A DNA stretch of 64,000 nucleotides from Hirsutella rhossiliensis (Eukaryota; Ascomycota; Sordariomycetes; Hypocreales; Ophiocordycipitaceae), in the NCBI RefSeq assembly GCF_020360975.1, contig NW_025408678.1:2480001-2544000 (forward strand), written 5' to 3'. Under the pieces are notes generated by a model. It saw nothing but the letters and a program-made list of their open reading frames with translations. It was not told where the DNA came from and made no database searches. The translations under genes were made by a program, and so were the position numbers. Below, piece after piece: positions 12,274 through 22,443 of this stretch. Every line of letters starts with the position of its first letter. Within the stretch, counting starts at the first letter, position 1.

Positions 12274-12374
12274 CCCGTTGATCTTGGTGTGGGGCCACAG
12301 CAGCCCAACTAAGTGTCTTCGCCACTTAGTTGGCCCAAAAAATCCGGCACAGCCCAAAAAATCCGGCACAGCAG
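12274..12374 (+). repeat. Left terminal inverted repeat (101 bp)
   Basis: Identical in reverse complement to 14961-15061. It has internal structure: an 11-bp inverted repeat CCAACTAAGTG / CACTTAGTTGG around a 7-nt spacer TCTTCGC, then two tandem copies of the 19-bp unit CCCAAAAAATCCGGCACAG. Identity stops after CACAGCAG, where left (GGTCC) and right (CCCAC) interiors diverge. Confidence 0.95.
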
Positions 12375-12741
12375 GGTCCTCAATTTGGGGTGCAAAATCA
12401 AGGGAAATTCTACGCTTCGCTTCATGGTGCCGTCAATGCGACTTCAAATAGCTAAAATATACATGTGATCAATAGCTGGATCACCTAAAGACGCAAGTAA
12501 CAACGAAAAGTGAAAAAATCACGTCTTTGGGCCTATTTAGGAGCTGCCGCCTTCCAGTCGAAGAGATAGGAAGACCGCGTTTGTGAGTCCAAATAGACGT
12601 ATTATGTAGTAATTTCGCCTGTTGTGCGTCTCTGAGAGCTATTTTATCCATACCTGTGTTCCTGGAGCGTCTGCTGTATCTTGTTGGACGATCGGGTGCG
12701 CGGTCGAGGGCATGGTGTATCGACTACCGCTTCAACCGCTG

Positions 12742-14871
12742 CTAACGGCGGCGATGAGGTATATTCTCTTGCGTGTCGAGTAAATTGTCCTCGTCTTCAT
12801 CGTCGGCGCCATCCTCACTATGTTTGTCAAGATCGAGGCCTGTGAAATAGACGGTATCGTCACTGCCGGGCAACGACGACATATCTGTAAGTGGGCGAGG
12901 TCGGGTCGCTGCGCGCGCCTGACATCTCTGGCGGAGTTATTTCTCTTCGTGGTATCATAGAAAAGGATTCCTTGGATGGCTCTTTGAGCTCCCGCATGAG
13001 GGTATCGCAACTTTGCTCCAGAGTGTAGAACTCAACGTCTCGTCCCGTAAACTCTAGCCAGGGCTTAAAGTTCAATGTCTTGACTCTGCCATTGACTAAC
13101 TGCTTCTTCCCGACTTTATAGTCTTCTCGGATCTTCTGCATCTCTCCACGAACTCGTTTAAGATGCATCCTTATCTCCTGGCGCGTTTGAAGCCGGGTTT
13201 GCTTTGCCTGGAGCTCCTCATACTCCCGGGTGATGTCGGCCATGCTGGAGCTCGTGATAAACTCTCCGCGCGGCCTGACAATCTTGCCTCTCTTCATTCG
13301 ATTCGCATACGCCTGGGTTCGGCTATTCTTATCGCTGACTATGCCCTGGGAATGTGACGCCATCGCGATAGACTCGGTGTTCACTTTCGCAAGAACCCGC
13401 AAGTTTTCTCGTGATGGCGAGCTCATGAGGGGCCCATACCGTTGCCGGATATCATTGAGGGCATCCGCGGCGACTTGGAAACGCGTCTCCGAGGGTAGGA
13501 GCGAGGCGTATGCAGGATTGATCGGCTGCTGTTGTCGTAGCTGCTCGTGGAGGATCTTGGTGATCACCGGCGCTGGGTCGACAGGAAAGAGGCCTGTTTT
13601 TCAAATGCCGCCATAATGTTATGCCGCGTGAAGCCAGCCTCATATACGTCCTGAAAAGCTGTGAGGAAGTTGACCCGCGAAAATGATATGTTGCCTTCTG
13701 CGAGCGACTTCCGAAGCGCTTTCTGATGTGCTGACTTTAGTGGCTGGAATACCCCAACATCAAGCGGCTGCATGAGGTGGGTGGAATGTGGAGGAAAATA
13801 GCAATGATGATATCAAACTTGATACAATACTCAGCAAAGTCAAGGGTGGTATGCCCTGTAAAGCCATCCACAACAAGCAATCGGTAGATCTTCTCGTCGT
13901 CAGGCCGTTGGTTTGGCGGCGCCTCCACGCGACTCATCCCCATGTTGGGGCGCCGAAGATGCTCGTCACAGCCGAACCACTCTTCCAGCGAATTTCCTGA
14001 CTGTTTTGCTTGCGCTGACGATGCCCAAGACCAGCAGTTGAAATGCCTTGCCCACTCAAGGTGTATCTCTGCGTTGGAAAAGCCAGTTGGCGACTGGGCA
14101 AACCGTACGCCTGTCATGATGTCGATGCCGGCCCAGTTGGTGGTAGGGTAATGTTGGAAAACAAGCCAGGGTGGAAGAGAGTCCCCCACTGCGTTAACTG
14201 AGGCAATTACCGTGCAGGATTCTCGGTTTGCTGGGTCTAAAACTCGGGGCCGGGTGCTCTTGACTCTAGTGGTGCGCGTGATGAGAACTTGGATGCGTTC
14301 TCGCAGGCACCCAATGCGTATTCCGGCCTCGTCTTCATTCCAGATCTCTGAACTGCCAATACGGTAGCTGGTGATGATTTCTCGAAGCTTTGAGTAGAAA
14401 AATTCGACTTCTTCTACCCCGTGGGCTTCAAAGGACTTCCGGGCTCGTTCAACTGCTTTGAGATACGTCTTCGCGATCGCAGGATGACTTCCACGCCAAT
14501 TGTCAAGCCAACTTGACGAGACCGGGCGGGCATTGGGATCTCGACGCATTCTTATTGCATTTGCAACAGCTTCAAGTTGCTCTCTCGTGGCGGGCATGCC
14601 GGTGCGTTCCATCCACTGTACATACGCAACCAGGGCGTCGTCTTCGTCCTCCGTCAGCGCCAATGGACGCCCTGGAGCACGGGAAAAGGGGTTTCTTATG
14701 AAATTAATGGCTCTCTGTACGGATGAGCTCTTCACATTGTAACGGATGGCCGCATCTCGCACGGAAAGAGGCGTTCTTTTGGTGTTGTTGAGCGACGAAC
14801 ATCGGCTCTGGGGTCGCGACGAGACGCCAGAACGGCTTTGCTGCCTCCAGGGTAGCCATGTTATCTGTCAT
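12742..14871 (-). pseudogene. Broken pogo/Fot1-like transposase
   Basis: Remnant of a DDE_1 transposase. Reading on the minus strand: an N-terminal psq-like helix-turn-helix (LSVRDAAIRYNVKSSSVQRA), a CENP-B/Tc5-type helix-turn-helix (DALVAYVQWMERTGMPATRE ... SSWLDNWRGSHP), then the catalytic core with acidic residues in NEDEAGIRIG, LVVDGFTGH and HLMQPLDVGVF; the last two are about 34-35 residues apart. The frame changes at least four times: near 14835-14848 (after MATLEAA), near 13795-13815 (just before the third Asp block), near 13596-13606 (an A-run before GLFPVDPAPVI) and near 12895-12925 (GCGCGCG run before an acidic tail). No single frame spans the protein, so this copy cannot make an intact transposase unless the shifts are assembly errors. 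Confidence 0.85.
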
Positions 14872-14960
14872 AATGTATTCCGGCAAAAGATACGTAAATA
14901 AAGTCAAGTTGCGCGAGAAAACGCGGTTGAGATGCATAGGGTTGACGTTTTGGAGGTGGG

Positions 14961-15061
14961 CTGCTGTGCCGGATTTTTTGGGCTGTGCCGGATTTTTTGG
15001 GCCAACTAAGTGGCGAAGACACTTAGTTGGGCTGCTGTGGCCCCACACCAAGATCAACGGG
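14961..15061 (-). repeat. Right terminal inverted repeat (101 bp)
   Basis: Exact reverse complement of 12274-12374, with the same internal hairpin and 19-bp tandem pair. A TA follows at 15062-15063. Confidence 0.95.
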
Positions 15062-15831
15062 TAGTGCCTAATCGACGGCGCGCTGGGACCGGCATCGACG
15101 GGCAGGCGTCAAAGCCTATTCCGACTAGAGAGTTAGCACGCATTCCTCGACCGACCAAGGCCCTCTGTGTGGTTGCCGTACGGGTGAGTTCGTCTTCAGC
15201 GTTTCCTTGATCAACGATTAGGAGGAAATAAAGTCTGTTCTCTCTCCAAGCCCTTGGCGGGACAGACGAACGTCCAATCGCAGCGCAAACTCCTAATTGT
15301 ACGGAGTAAACCACCTAGGTTCCCTAGGTAGGTTAGCTACATAAGTAATTCGAAGCTTAACTAACTTCATCCGTCCGGCAAATAGGCCAGGCGTTTCAAC
15401 GTCGCCGACCCCCAAGTCCGCTACCGGGGAGAGGGAGCCCGCAACAGCACGCAACAGCACGCAACAACTCTCTTCGCGTCGCCATGGCCTTGCCCTTAAT
15501 TCTCATCGTCGTTTTTGTCGCTCCTAGCCGTACTCCGTACATACATCACATATATCGTGAACCAACCAAAGATCCCACGTTTCTTTCCCCCGTCCCTGAG
15601 TCTTTCACTCCTGCCACTTGTCACCCGCACCGTGTGACTCGCATGGAGAACTGCGCACTGATCATGACATTATTCGTTCGAACCCGATCCCATTTCACCT
15701 GCACGCGCCCATGTCCACAAGGGCCCGCTTACAAGGGGCACTGTAAGCTCCTTGTCATCCCCCCACCACATCGTCGTTGACCATCATTCATGGCTGGCAC
15801 GGACGGCAACAAGAACGCACCCGTAGCTTGT
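15062..15831. other. Intergenic region between transposon and BCK1 3' end
   Basis: No gene seen. It holds two CCTAGGT motifs at 15313-15330, a short tandem array of GCAACAGCAC (2.6 copies, 15441-15466), and presumably the BCK1 3' UTR. Confidence 0.5.
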
Positions 15832-18800
15832 CTACTGGTTTTTATAAGTCTCCTTGATCTTCGTATAGAGCTCCGTGTCGAAAAAGTTGTAGTTGGGATC
15901 CAGGTCGCAGAATGGGTGCTGCGAGAGCAGCACGTCTGCCGTCGGTCGGTCAAAAGGGTTTCTGTCGTTGCAAGTCAGCAGTGTCAACGAGGCATGACCC
16001 CGTCCGGGGCAACATACACTTGGAAGCAGTCCATCATAAACGCCACCGCCAGCGGCCCGATCGTCTCCTGGATGTCCTCCGGGATCGGCGGCGTCTCCCC
16101 GTTGGCAATCTTGTAAATGGCCCCGACCGCCTCCTCCTTGCTCCACGGCCGCCGCCCGGCAAACATCTCGAGCACCACGCACCCGAGGCTCCAAATGTCC
16201 ACCTTGGCACTGTACCCCTCCCCTTGAGACCGAATCACCTCGGGCGCCATCCAAAACACCGACCCCTGCATCGAGTTGCTCTTGTCGTTGCCGTAGATGT
16301 TGTCCGTCTTCTTGGAGATGCCAAAGTCGCTAATCTTGCACGTGCCGTCCAGGTCCAGTAGGATGTTGTCCGCCTTGAGGTCCCTGTGCAGAATGCCCTC
16401 TCGGTGCAGATACGCCAGCCCGGACAGCGTCTGCTGCGTGAGCGACGACACCACCGACTCTTCAAACTTGCCGTGCTTGCGCAGGCAGGACCCGATGCTG
16501 CCACCGGAGATGTACTCGAGAAAGATGCTGATGCTCGTCTCCTTGCGCTCGCACCCCAGGTACTGCACAATGTTGACGTGGTCCAGGTGCTGCATCGTGT
16601 CAATCTCCTGGTCCAGCGCCCCGACCATCTCCCGCATCTTGCTCTTGTCGCCTCCCGCCGCCTTGGCGTTGACCTCGACCTCCTTGACCGCCAGGAACTC
16701 GCCCGTCGTCGCGTTCATGCCGAGGTAGACGCGGCCGTACGTACCCTTGCCGATGAGCTGGCCCTTGAACCACCGGAACGTCGTCTGCCGCTTGGGCAGC
16801 GTGTCCTGCGGTATCTGCGGCATCACCATGCTCCCGCGCTGGTCCGGCCGGATCTGCACAATGTTGGCGTTGAACATTTTGGTGCTCTTGCGCCGCATGA
16901 TGTTGGTGGCCGTCTTGTCCACGCTCTGCGAGGCGCTCGTGTACCTCTTGTTGGCTTCGTGCGCGCCGCGCGCCACCTCGCGGATCGACTTCATGCGTCC
17001 CAGCCCACCCGAACGTCGCAGGCTCCGGTGTGCAACCGAGTGGGACGCGTTGGTACGCTGCTGCTCCGATGCCTTGAGCGTCGACTCGTCCGAGCCCAGG
17101 GTATCGGCGTCGCTATACATCGACGACTGCCGCGACGGTGATGCCATTGAGCCAGAGCTGCTTGGCATCAGCGGCGACACCGAACTCGATGCGTTTCTTG
17201 CATCGGAATGTTCCTCCGCCTCCGGTATGGGAGACGGGACAAGCTCTCCGTTCAAGCTATCCTCGAGCACAGGCTGATCCAGATCCAGATTCGGGAAGAA
17301 GTCGTCGAGGTTGTTGAGAAGGTCGTCTGTAGGGGGCCGATTCGCCCAGACATCCTTCTCGATAAACGACTTGCGCCTGTTAATCTTGCTTTCCTTGTCT
17401 TCCGAGTCCCATCCCTCGGAGCCGGGAGTCGCCGGTGTTCTCCGTGAACCGCTCCCGGCACCTGTGTTGCCGTCGGCGCTCTCGGCGGTCACGGCGCTCC
17501 CGAGCGATTGCGGCGACGTAAAAGACACAGACAGCTGCTTGCCCCTGGACCGTGATGTGTTGAGCGTCAAGCTCGGTCGCTGAGTATGACCCGATGCGTC
17601 CCTGGCCTGGTCGCCGCCGCTCGCGGCAGCCTTGCCCTTGTTCCTGCCGGCCAGCGGAATGGCGAACAAGCCATCGTCGGAGTCGTCATCGCTGTCGTCG
17701 TCCGGCTGATTCCGCTGCCTCCCCGGCCGAGACGGCGGCGTCGACTTGGAAAAGCTGACGTTGGACTCCTTGAAGTCTAGGTCTGGCCCGTGCGACTTTC
17801 GCCGCGAGGACGCGTCGTTGGAGCCCGTCGTTGCCCGCGAGTGGGTCGAATTCGGACTCAGGTCGCCTGGGGTCGCCGGGCGATGCCCTGCATCACGCTG
17901 TTTAGCACTTGTTCCACTGTCTGGCGTTTGCACCGCCACCAGAGGTGTGCCCCCAGGCGAGTAGTCTGGAATGATGAATGTCATGTTTGCAGGGCTTCGT
18001 GTCACGGTACCCGGCGAGCCAGACGTCTTGGGGCTGCCTTTATCCCAGCCCTGCTGGCCGGATTGAACGCTGGACATTGCCCTCTTACCTGACTGCTGAA
18101 CACCGCCGCCATTGGCGGGAGCCACCGGTGGAGACATGTTTGCGCTGGGCGACCCTGCCCGGGCCCCGCCGACAGACGACTGCCCGATGGCGCCCAGGTT
18201 TCTGCCCATACCTACCAGTGCGGCGCCGATGAAGCCCGCGGCACCGGAGGACTGGGACGCGTATTTAGATTTCAGGCCTGAGTCTAGGCCCCCGCTGTCT
18301 CCAGCCGGGGTCGACGGTGGGCGCCTCAGGGGGGGATGGCCATCGTGGCCTCCGGCCAGTGCCGAAAAGCTCTGACCGGATTTCCTGCTCAACGAGTTGG
18401 CCTTGATCAGGGTCGCGGAAGGGTCGCTGGGAGGCGCAGGCGGTTTCCTCTGCGGGAAGAGCTGGTCTGGCTTCTTGTCTTCGAAAGGCGAATTCCGCGG
18501 CTGGTCAAAGTCCACATTCCGGCCGACGATTCCGTATCCTGCAGCAAGCTCTAGCGCTGTAGGACTTTCCCTCTTATTCGCTTGTTTTCTCTTAGCCAGA
18601 TATTCGCGTTGTTTCCGCTCAATCTCGGCTCTGTACTCGCTGGCCTCCTGAGCCAGGGTTTTCTCGTCCATCCTGTCTCCTGACAGGGTGTTTGACCGGG
18701 ACGTCGGTGGCGAAGAGCTCGATCGATGCCGGCCATTGAGGCGTGCATAAGCCTCCTCATCCATGCCCGGGGGCAGATATCCAGGAGACAGAGACGCGGG

Positions 18801-21003
18801 CACTCCGCTGGCTACTCTGGAGCCCGGACCACTTCCAGAGGCAACGAAGAATTTGAGCGTTCCCGAAGAGTCAGCCCTGACCCGCTTATTGATAAGGAGC
18901 TGCTGATCGTCCAGAGGCTCTCTGTGATCGAAATTCCCGAGTTCCGTCGCGTAAATCAACAACTGTTCAGATTCGGCCAAGCCCAGGTTCGCACAGATGG
19001 CTTGGCGAATCTCTCCTGCCGAATCCGCATCGGTGATGTCGCACATGCGGTAGTTCCAGTGGTCCATGGTAGCCAAGACATACGTCTTGACGGTACTGGC
19101 TCGATTGACCTTTTGGTGCGGTGCAAAGTCGTTGCCGTCCTTGACACCAAAGCTCGACCCGGGCGGGTCTAGGTGGGTATCGCTGCCGCCTGCAGCGCGG
19201 TAGCCCAGTGACGTAGGCTTGTGCGTGGTGTTGGGCGATTCGGGAGAGTCAAAGTCGTCTGGAGACGGAAAGGATCCATCTTCTTTCGTCGCTCGCTTAC
19301 GGCGCGAGAGAAAGCTGAGGAAGCTCTTGGAGTCCTTGGCCGAGGCGGGGCCATCCAGGCCAGCCGACCTGTCACCAAAGTCAAGAGACGAATTCTTGGA
19401 ACGTGCGTCGGGAGGATGCCTCCCCGCCGCCATGACTTCGCCGAGGCTCATGCCCCGAGCGAGCATCGCCGCAGCTTCGGTGGGAACCCCGGACCCGTAA
19501 ATCGCGGCGCTCGAGGACACCGAGTCGGTGCTGTTGCGGGAACGGTGTCCAAACTTGGCGGATCCGGGGGTCGAGGCTGACAGGATCGGCGTCGTGACCG
19601 AGGGAAAGAGGGCCGACTGGGGACCCGGGCTGCCGCCAGGGCTGTCTGTCCGGGAAGAGACTCCCCAGAAGGTGCCCCCTTCGGCGAGCTCGCTGGTAAT
19701 GGGGCTGAGCCGCCTGCCGGTCTCCGTGTCGACGTGCTTGAGGGCCAAGCGATGGCTTGCGTCGGAGCTCATGGTGCCGTTGTTGAGGGTGGGCAGAGTC
19801 GTGGACCGCGACTGTGACTGAGAGTAGCGCCGGGCGGAGAAGCTGGTTTCGGACGTGTTCATGAGAGTCTGCCTGCTTGTCAGCGCAATCTATACATATG
19901 CTGCAACTCGCCGAATTCGCGACGGGGACAGGCGAGAGAGCACTTACATTGGGCGAGTCTGCCGGGTCAGTACCGGCGCTGGGCAGGTTGTTTCCATGGC
20001 CAGCCGTGAGCGATTCTTTGCGGGCATGAGAGTTCGTCATTTTGGACTGGTCCGCAGACTTGCCGGTGACAATGCCGCGTATGAGGCGCCTCATGCGCTT
20101 CCCTTCCTCGCGCTCGCGTGGCTGGTCCCAGCCGGTGCCGCTGTTGGCGCACTCCTGGGCCAGGCGCGGATAGACCTTCTGGTGCATCATGCCAAAGTTG
20201 CCGCGGCCGCCATGCAGGCTGCCCAGCTCGAGGAACTGGAGGCCGTGCAGGTTTAGCCCCTTGAATGTCTCCTGCCAGTCCTTTGAGAACTGGTTATGGG
20301 CCAGCCAGATGAGGACGGTGTCGAGGGGCCACTGCGCTATTGTGTCTGGATGCACGGAACTGCTGACGACGGAGCTGGAGGCATTAGACAGGCCCCTCGA
20401 GTGGGAGGCCATGTAGAGCCTGTCCCTGGTGCCGGCGTCGTCGAGGGGCGTCGTGGTGTTTGTGTCGGTGCCGCTCTGGGACGCGACGCCGTGCCAGGAG
20501 CTCAGGGTGCTCGAGGACATGGTGGACTCGCCAACGCCGAAGCCCGGGATGCCGACGCCCTCGCCGTATGTCTCGCCCGTGGGGATATATGTGGCGCTCA
20601 TCGCATCGCTCGGCCGAGGCGGCGGCGGGATGGCGAAGGACTGACCGGCGGCCATGTGGGCGTGGAACTTATTGGGGTTGTAGGGCTGGTGCTGGCTGGA
20701 AGGATGCGGCAGCGGCAGAGAGAGAGGGCCGTGTGTCTCGTACATGCGTCCGTAGTTGCCGCGCCACGACGGCGGCTGACCAAGGGCGGCGGCGCTGGCG
20801 AGAGGAGGTCCGGGGGGAGGACCGGGAGGAGGCGGGATGACGTTTGCGGAGGCGGCGGAGGGGTATCTCGGGGGAGGCGGCGGGGGGATGCCCATGATGT
20901 TGTTCATGGGAGTTCCGGCCATGGGCGGCGAGATGGGAGGCGGAGGAGGAAAGGCTCGGGTGCCATCGTTGGCCGAGACATGTCTCTGGCCGCCCTGATA
21001 CAT
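15832..21003 (-). CDS. BCK1: Cell-wall-integrity MAPKKK (Bck1/MCK1/MIK-1)
   Basis: Protein kinase that takes the Pkc1 signal and activates the MAPKKs upstream of Slt2/Mps1. Three exons (21003-19948, 19868-16018, 15961-15832) give 1678 aa; yeast Bck1 is 1478. Domains: Pro-rich N-terminus; SAM-like domain at ~220-305 (WPLDTVLIWLAHNQFSKDW); Ras-association-like region at ~615-705 (TVKTYVLATMDHWNYRMCD); long Ser/Pro-rich disordered region; kinase domain at ~1385-1660 with IGKGTYGRVYLG, AVKEVEV, HRDLKADNILL, SDFGISKK and WMAPEVI. The last intron splits subdomain XI (CFQV|NPFDRPTA). I chose the ATG of MYQGGQRHV; the frame stays open to 21282 but that extension looks like leader. This architecture is typical of filamentous Bck1 orthologues. 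Confidence 0.93.
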
Positions 21004-22443
21004 GATGGATGATTGTCGGCGATTGACCCAAGGCCAGCCGCCGCGTAGACGGTCGAGTCCAGAGCTGGATGGATGGCCCTGAGAGCAATCGCTGGCCAGG
21101 TGACAGCCGTTGCCCGGGACAAGGAGACCCGTCCAGGCTGGCTCAGCTTCGGGAGAGGGCGCGCGCTCTGCAGTCTGGCCGAAGCCCGGTCCGGTAAGCT
21201 GCCCGGCCGGGGTGCGGACTGCCGGGAATGTCGTCTGCCGTCGACGCCGGCTGCTCAGACGAGGACGCCGGTGCGGGGGCAAATGCGTTGTCGTCCCATG
21301 GGCAAAGGCCGGTGGTAGACAAGGCGCGAGAGCGGGTGAGAGAGAGGGGAAGACGAAGACGACGAGGAGGGTGTCAGAGAGAAGCTGAGGAGCGGCGAGG
21401 GGAGCGATTGGGCCGCGAGCCGTGAGCGCGACCTCGTCTTCCTGTCGCAGCGGATAAGAATGAGGCCGTCGTCCCTGTTGCTGGTTGCATCAAGCATCCA
21501 TGGCCATCAGTCAATGGTCCCCGCCGAGTCGGAGGGAAATTGCTTGTTTGGCTCGCCGAAGCGGTCTGTGTTAATAAGCGGCCCCGTATGTCCGTATCCG
21601 GGGGTGGGTTCTTACAGACATCTACGGAAATAACCCTCTTCACCTCTTGGACACAACTTGCATCCTCTCGCAGCCAATCTCAACCAGCCAAGTCCCCTTC
21701 AAGCTGCATTCGACTGCAGAGAGGCTTTTACAGCATCCCCAGCCCCGCCTCAAAGAGACAAGGAAAAGCAAAGAAGGATTGGGAAAAGGAAAAAAAGACA
21801 CGACCGAGACTCACTTCGGCAGAGGTTGCTTCCCATTGGCTGATTACACGCCCTGACGGACGCTGTACCGGCACGGCCAAGTTCCGTGCCAACGGCCAGG
21901 CCAACTCTGTGCCCCCAGCTGACCTCTCTCTCTCTCTCTCTCTTCTTGCTGCCACAGTCTTTAACAAGTCTCTTGGATCGAAACACCGTCCCCGCATCAT
22001 CAGTCGCATCATTGTCCCGCGCCGTTATAAACAGTTTAGCATAAAAAATTCATCGCTCTATTTCGTGTTGATAACCAGCTGCAAAGATATCTAGTCTGCG
22101 CAACCGAGCCTCGGTTAGATTTGCAACCGCTGTGATCTCCAAGCCTGCCTGTTTGCACCTTTGGCTCATCCAGCCCCCGCTCTAGCTCTAGCGACCCGCC
22201 CAAGCTCTCTCCGAAGAAAGGGTGTGAATGCAGACAAGAAAACAAAACAACTGATGCGGACAAAGAGTGCCCTGTTCCCACCATATCCCATCGCCTCAGA
22301 TAACTGATGCATGCCCACGAGCGTCGCGCCAACGCCTTGACCCAATCCAACAACCAAGACTCCCGCCCATTGCCAACTCCAACCAGCGGCGTTTCTTCAA
22401 GCAAACCTGTCCGCGTCCTTCAGAATCTCAAACGACCCTCTGG
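21004..22443. other. BCK1 promoter/leader and EGH1 3' region
   Basis: Both neighbours are on the minus strand. A CT tract lies at 21926-21945. A 184-codon plus-strand ORF (21540-22094) has low-complexity, unrecognisable content and is not called. Confidence 0.5.

Larger units (their letters stand above)
12274..15061 (-). mobile_element. Pogo/Fot1-like DNA transposon, TA target site
   Basis: A 2788-bp element bounded by identical 101-bp terminal inverted repeats and flanked on both sides by TA (12272-12273 and 15062-15063), the target-site duplication of Tc1/mariner-pogo elements. The ends begin CCCGTTGATCTTGGTG. The interior encodes, on the minus strand, a transposase with pogo-type DNA-binding and DDE_1 regions, now broken by frameshifts. 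The coding part lacks the in-frame stop codons expected from repeat-induced point mutation. I assign it to the pogo superfamily from domain order and the TA duplication; the exact fungal family is not named. Confidence 0.92.

Noticed and set aside
12274..15061. RIP (repeat-induced point mutation) of the transposon
   Set aside because: Long open stretches (341 codons) without TAA/TAG and no visible CpA depletion; the defects are indels.
21004..21282. N-terminal extension of BCK1 upstream of MYQGGQRHV
   Set aside because: Open frame in GC-rich leader, rich in Arg/Pro/Gly without recognisable similarity; the downstream ATG gives a typical protein.
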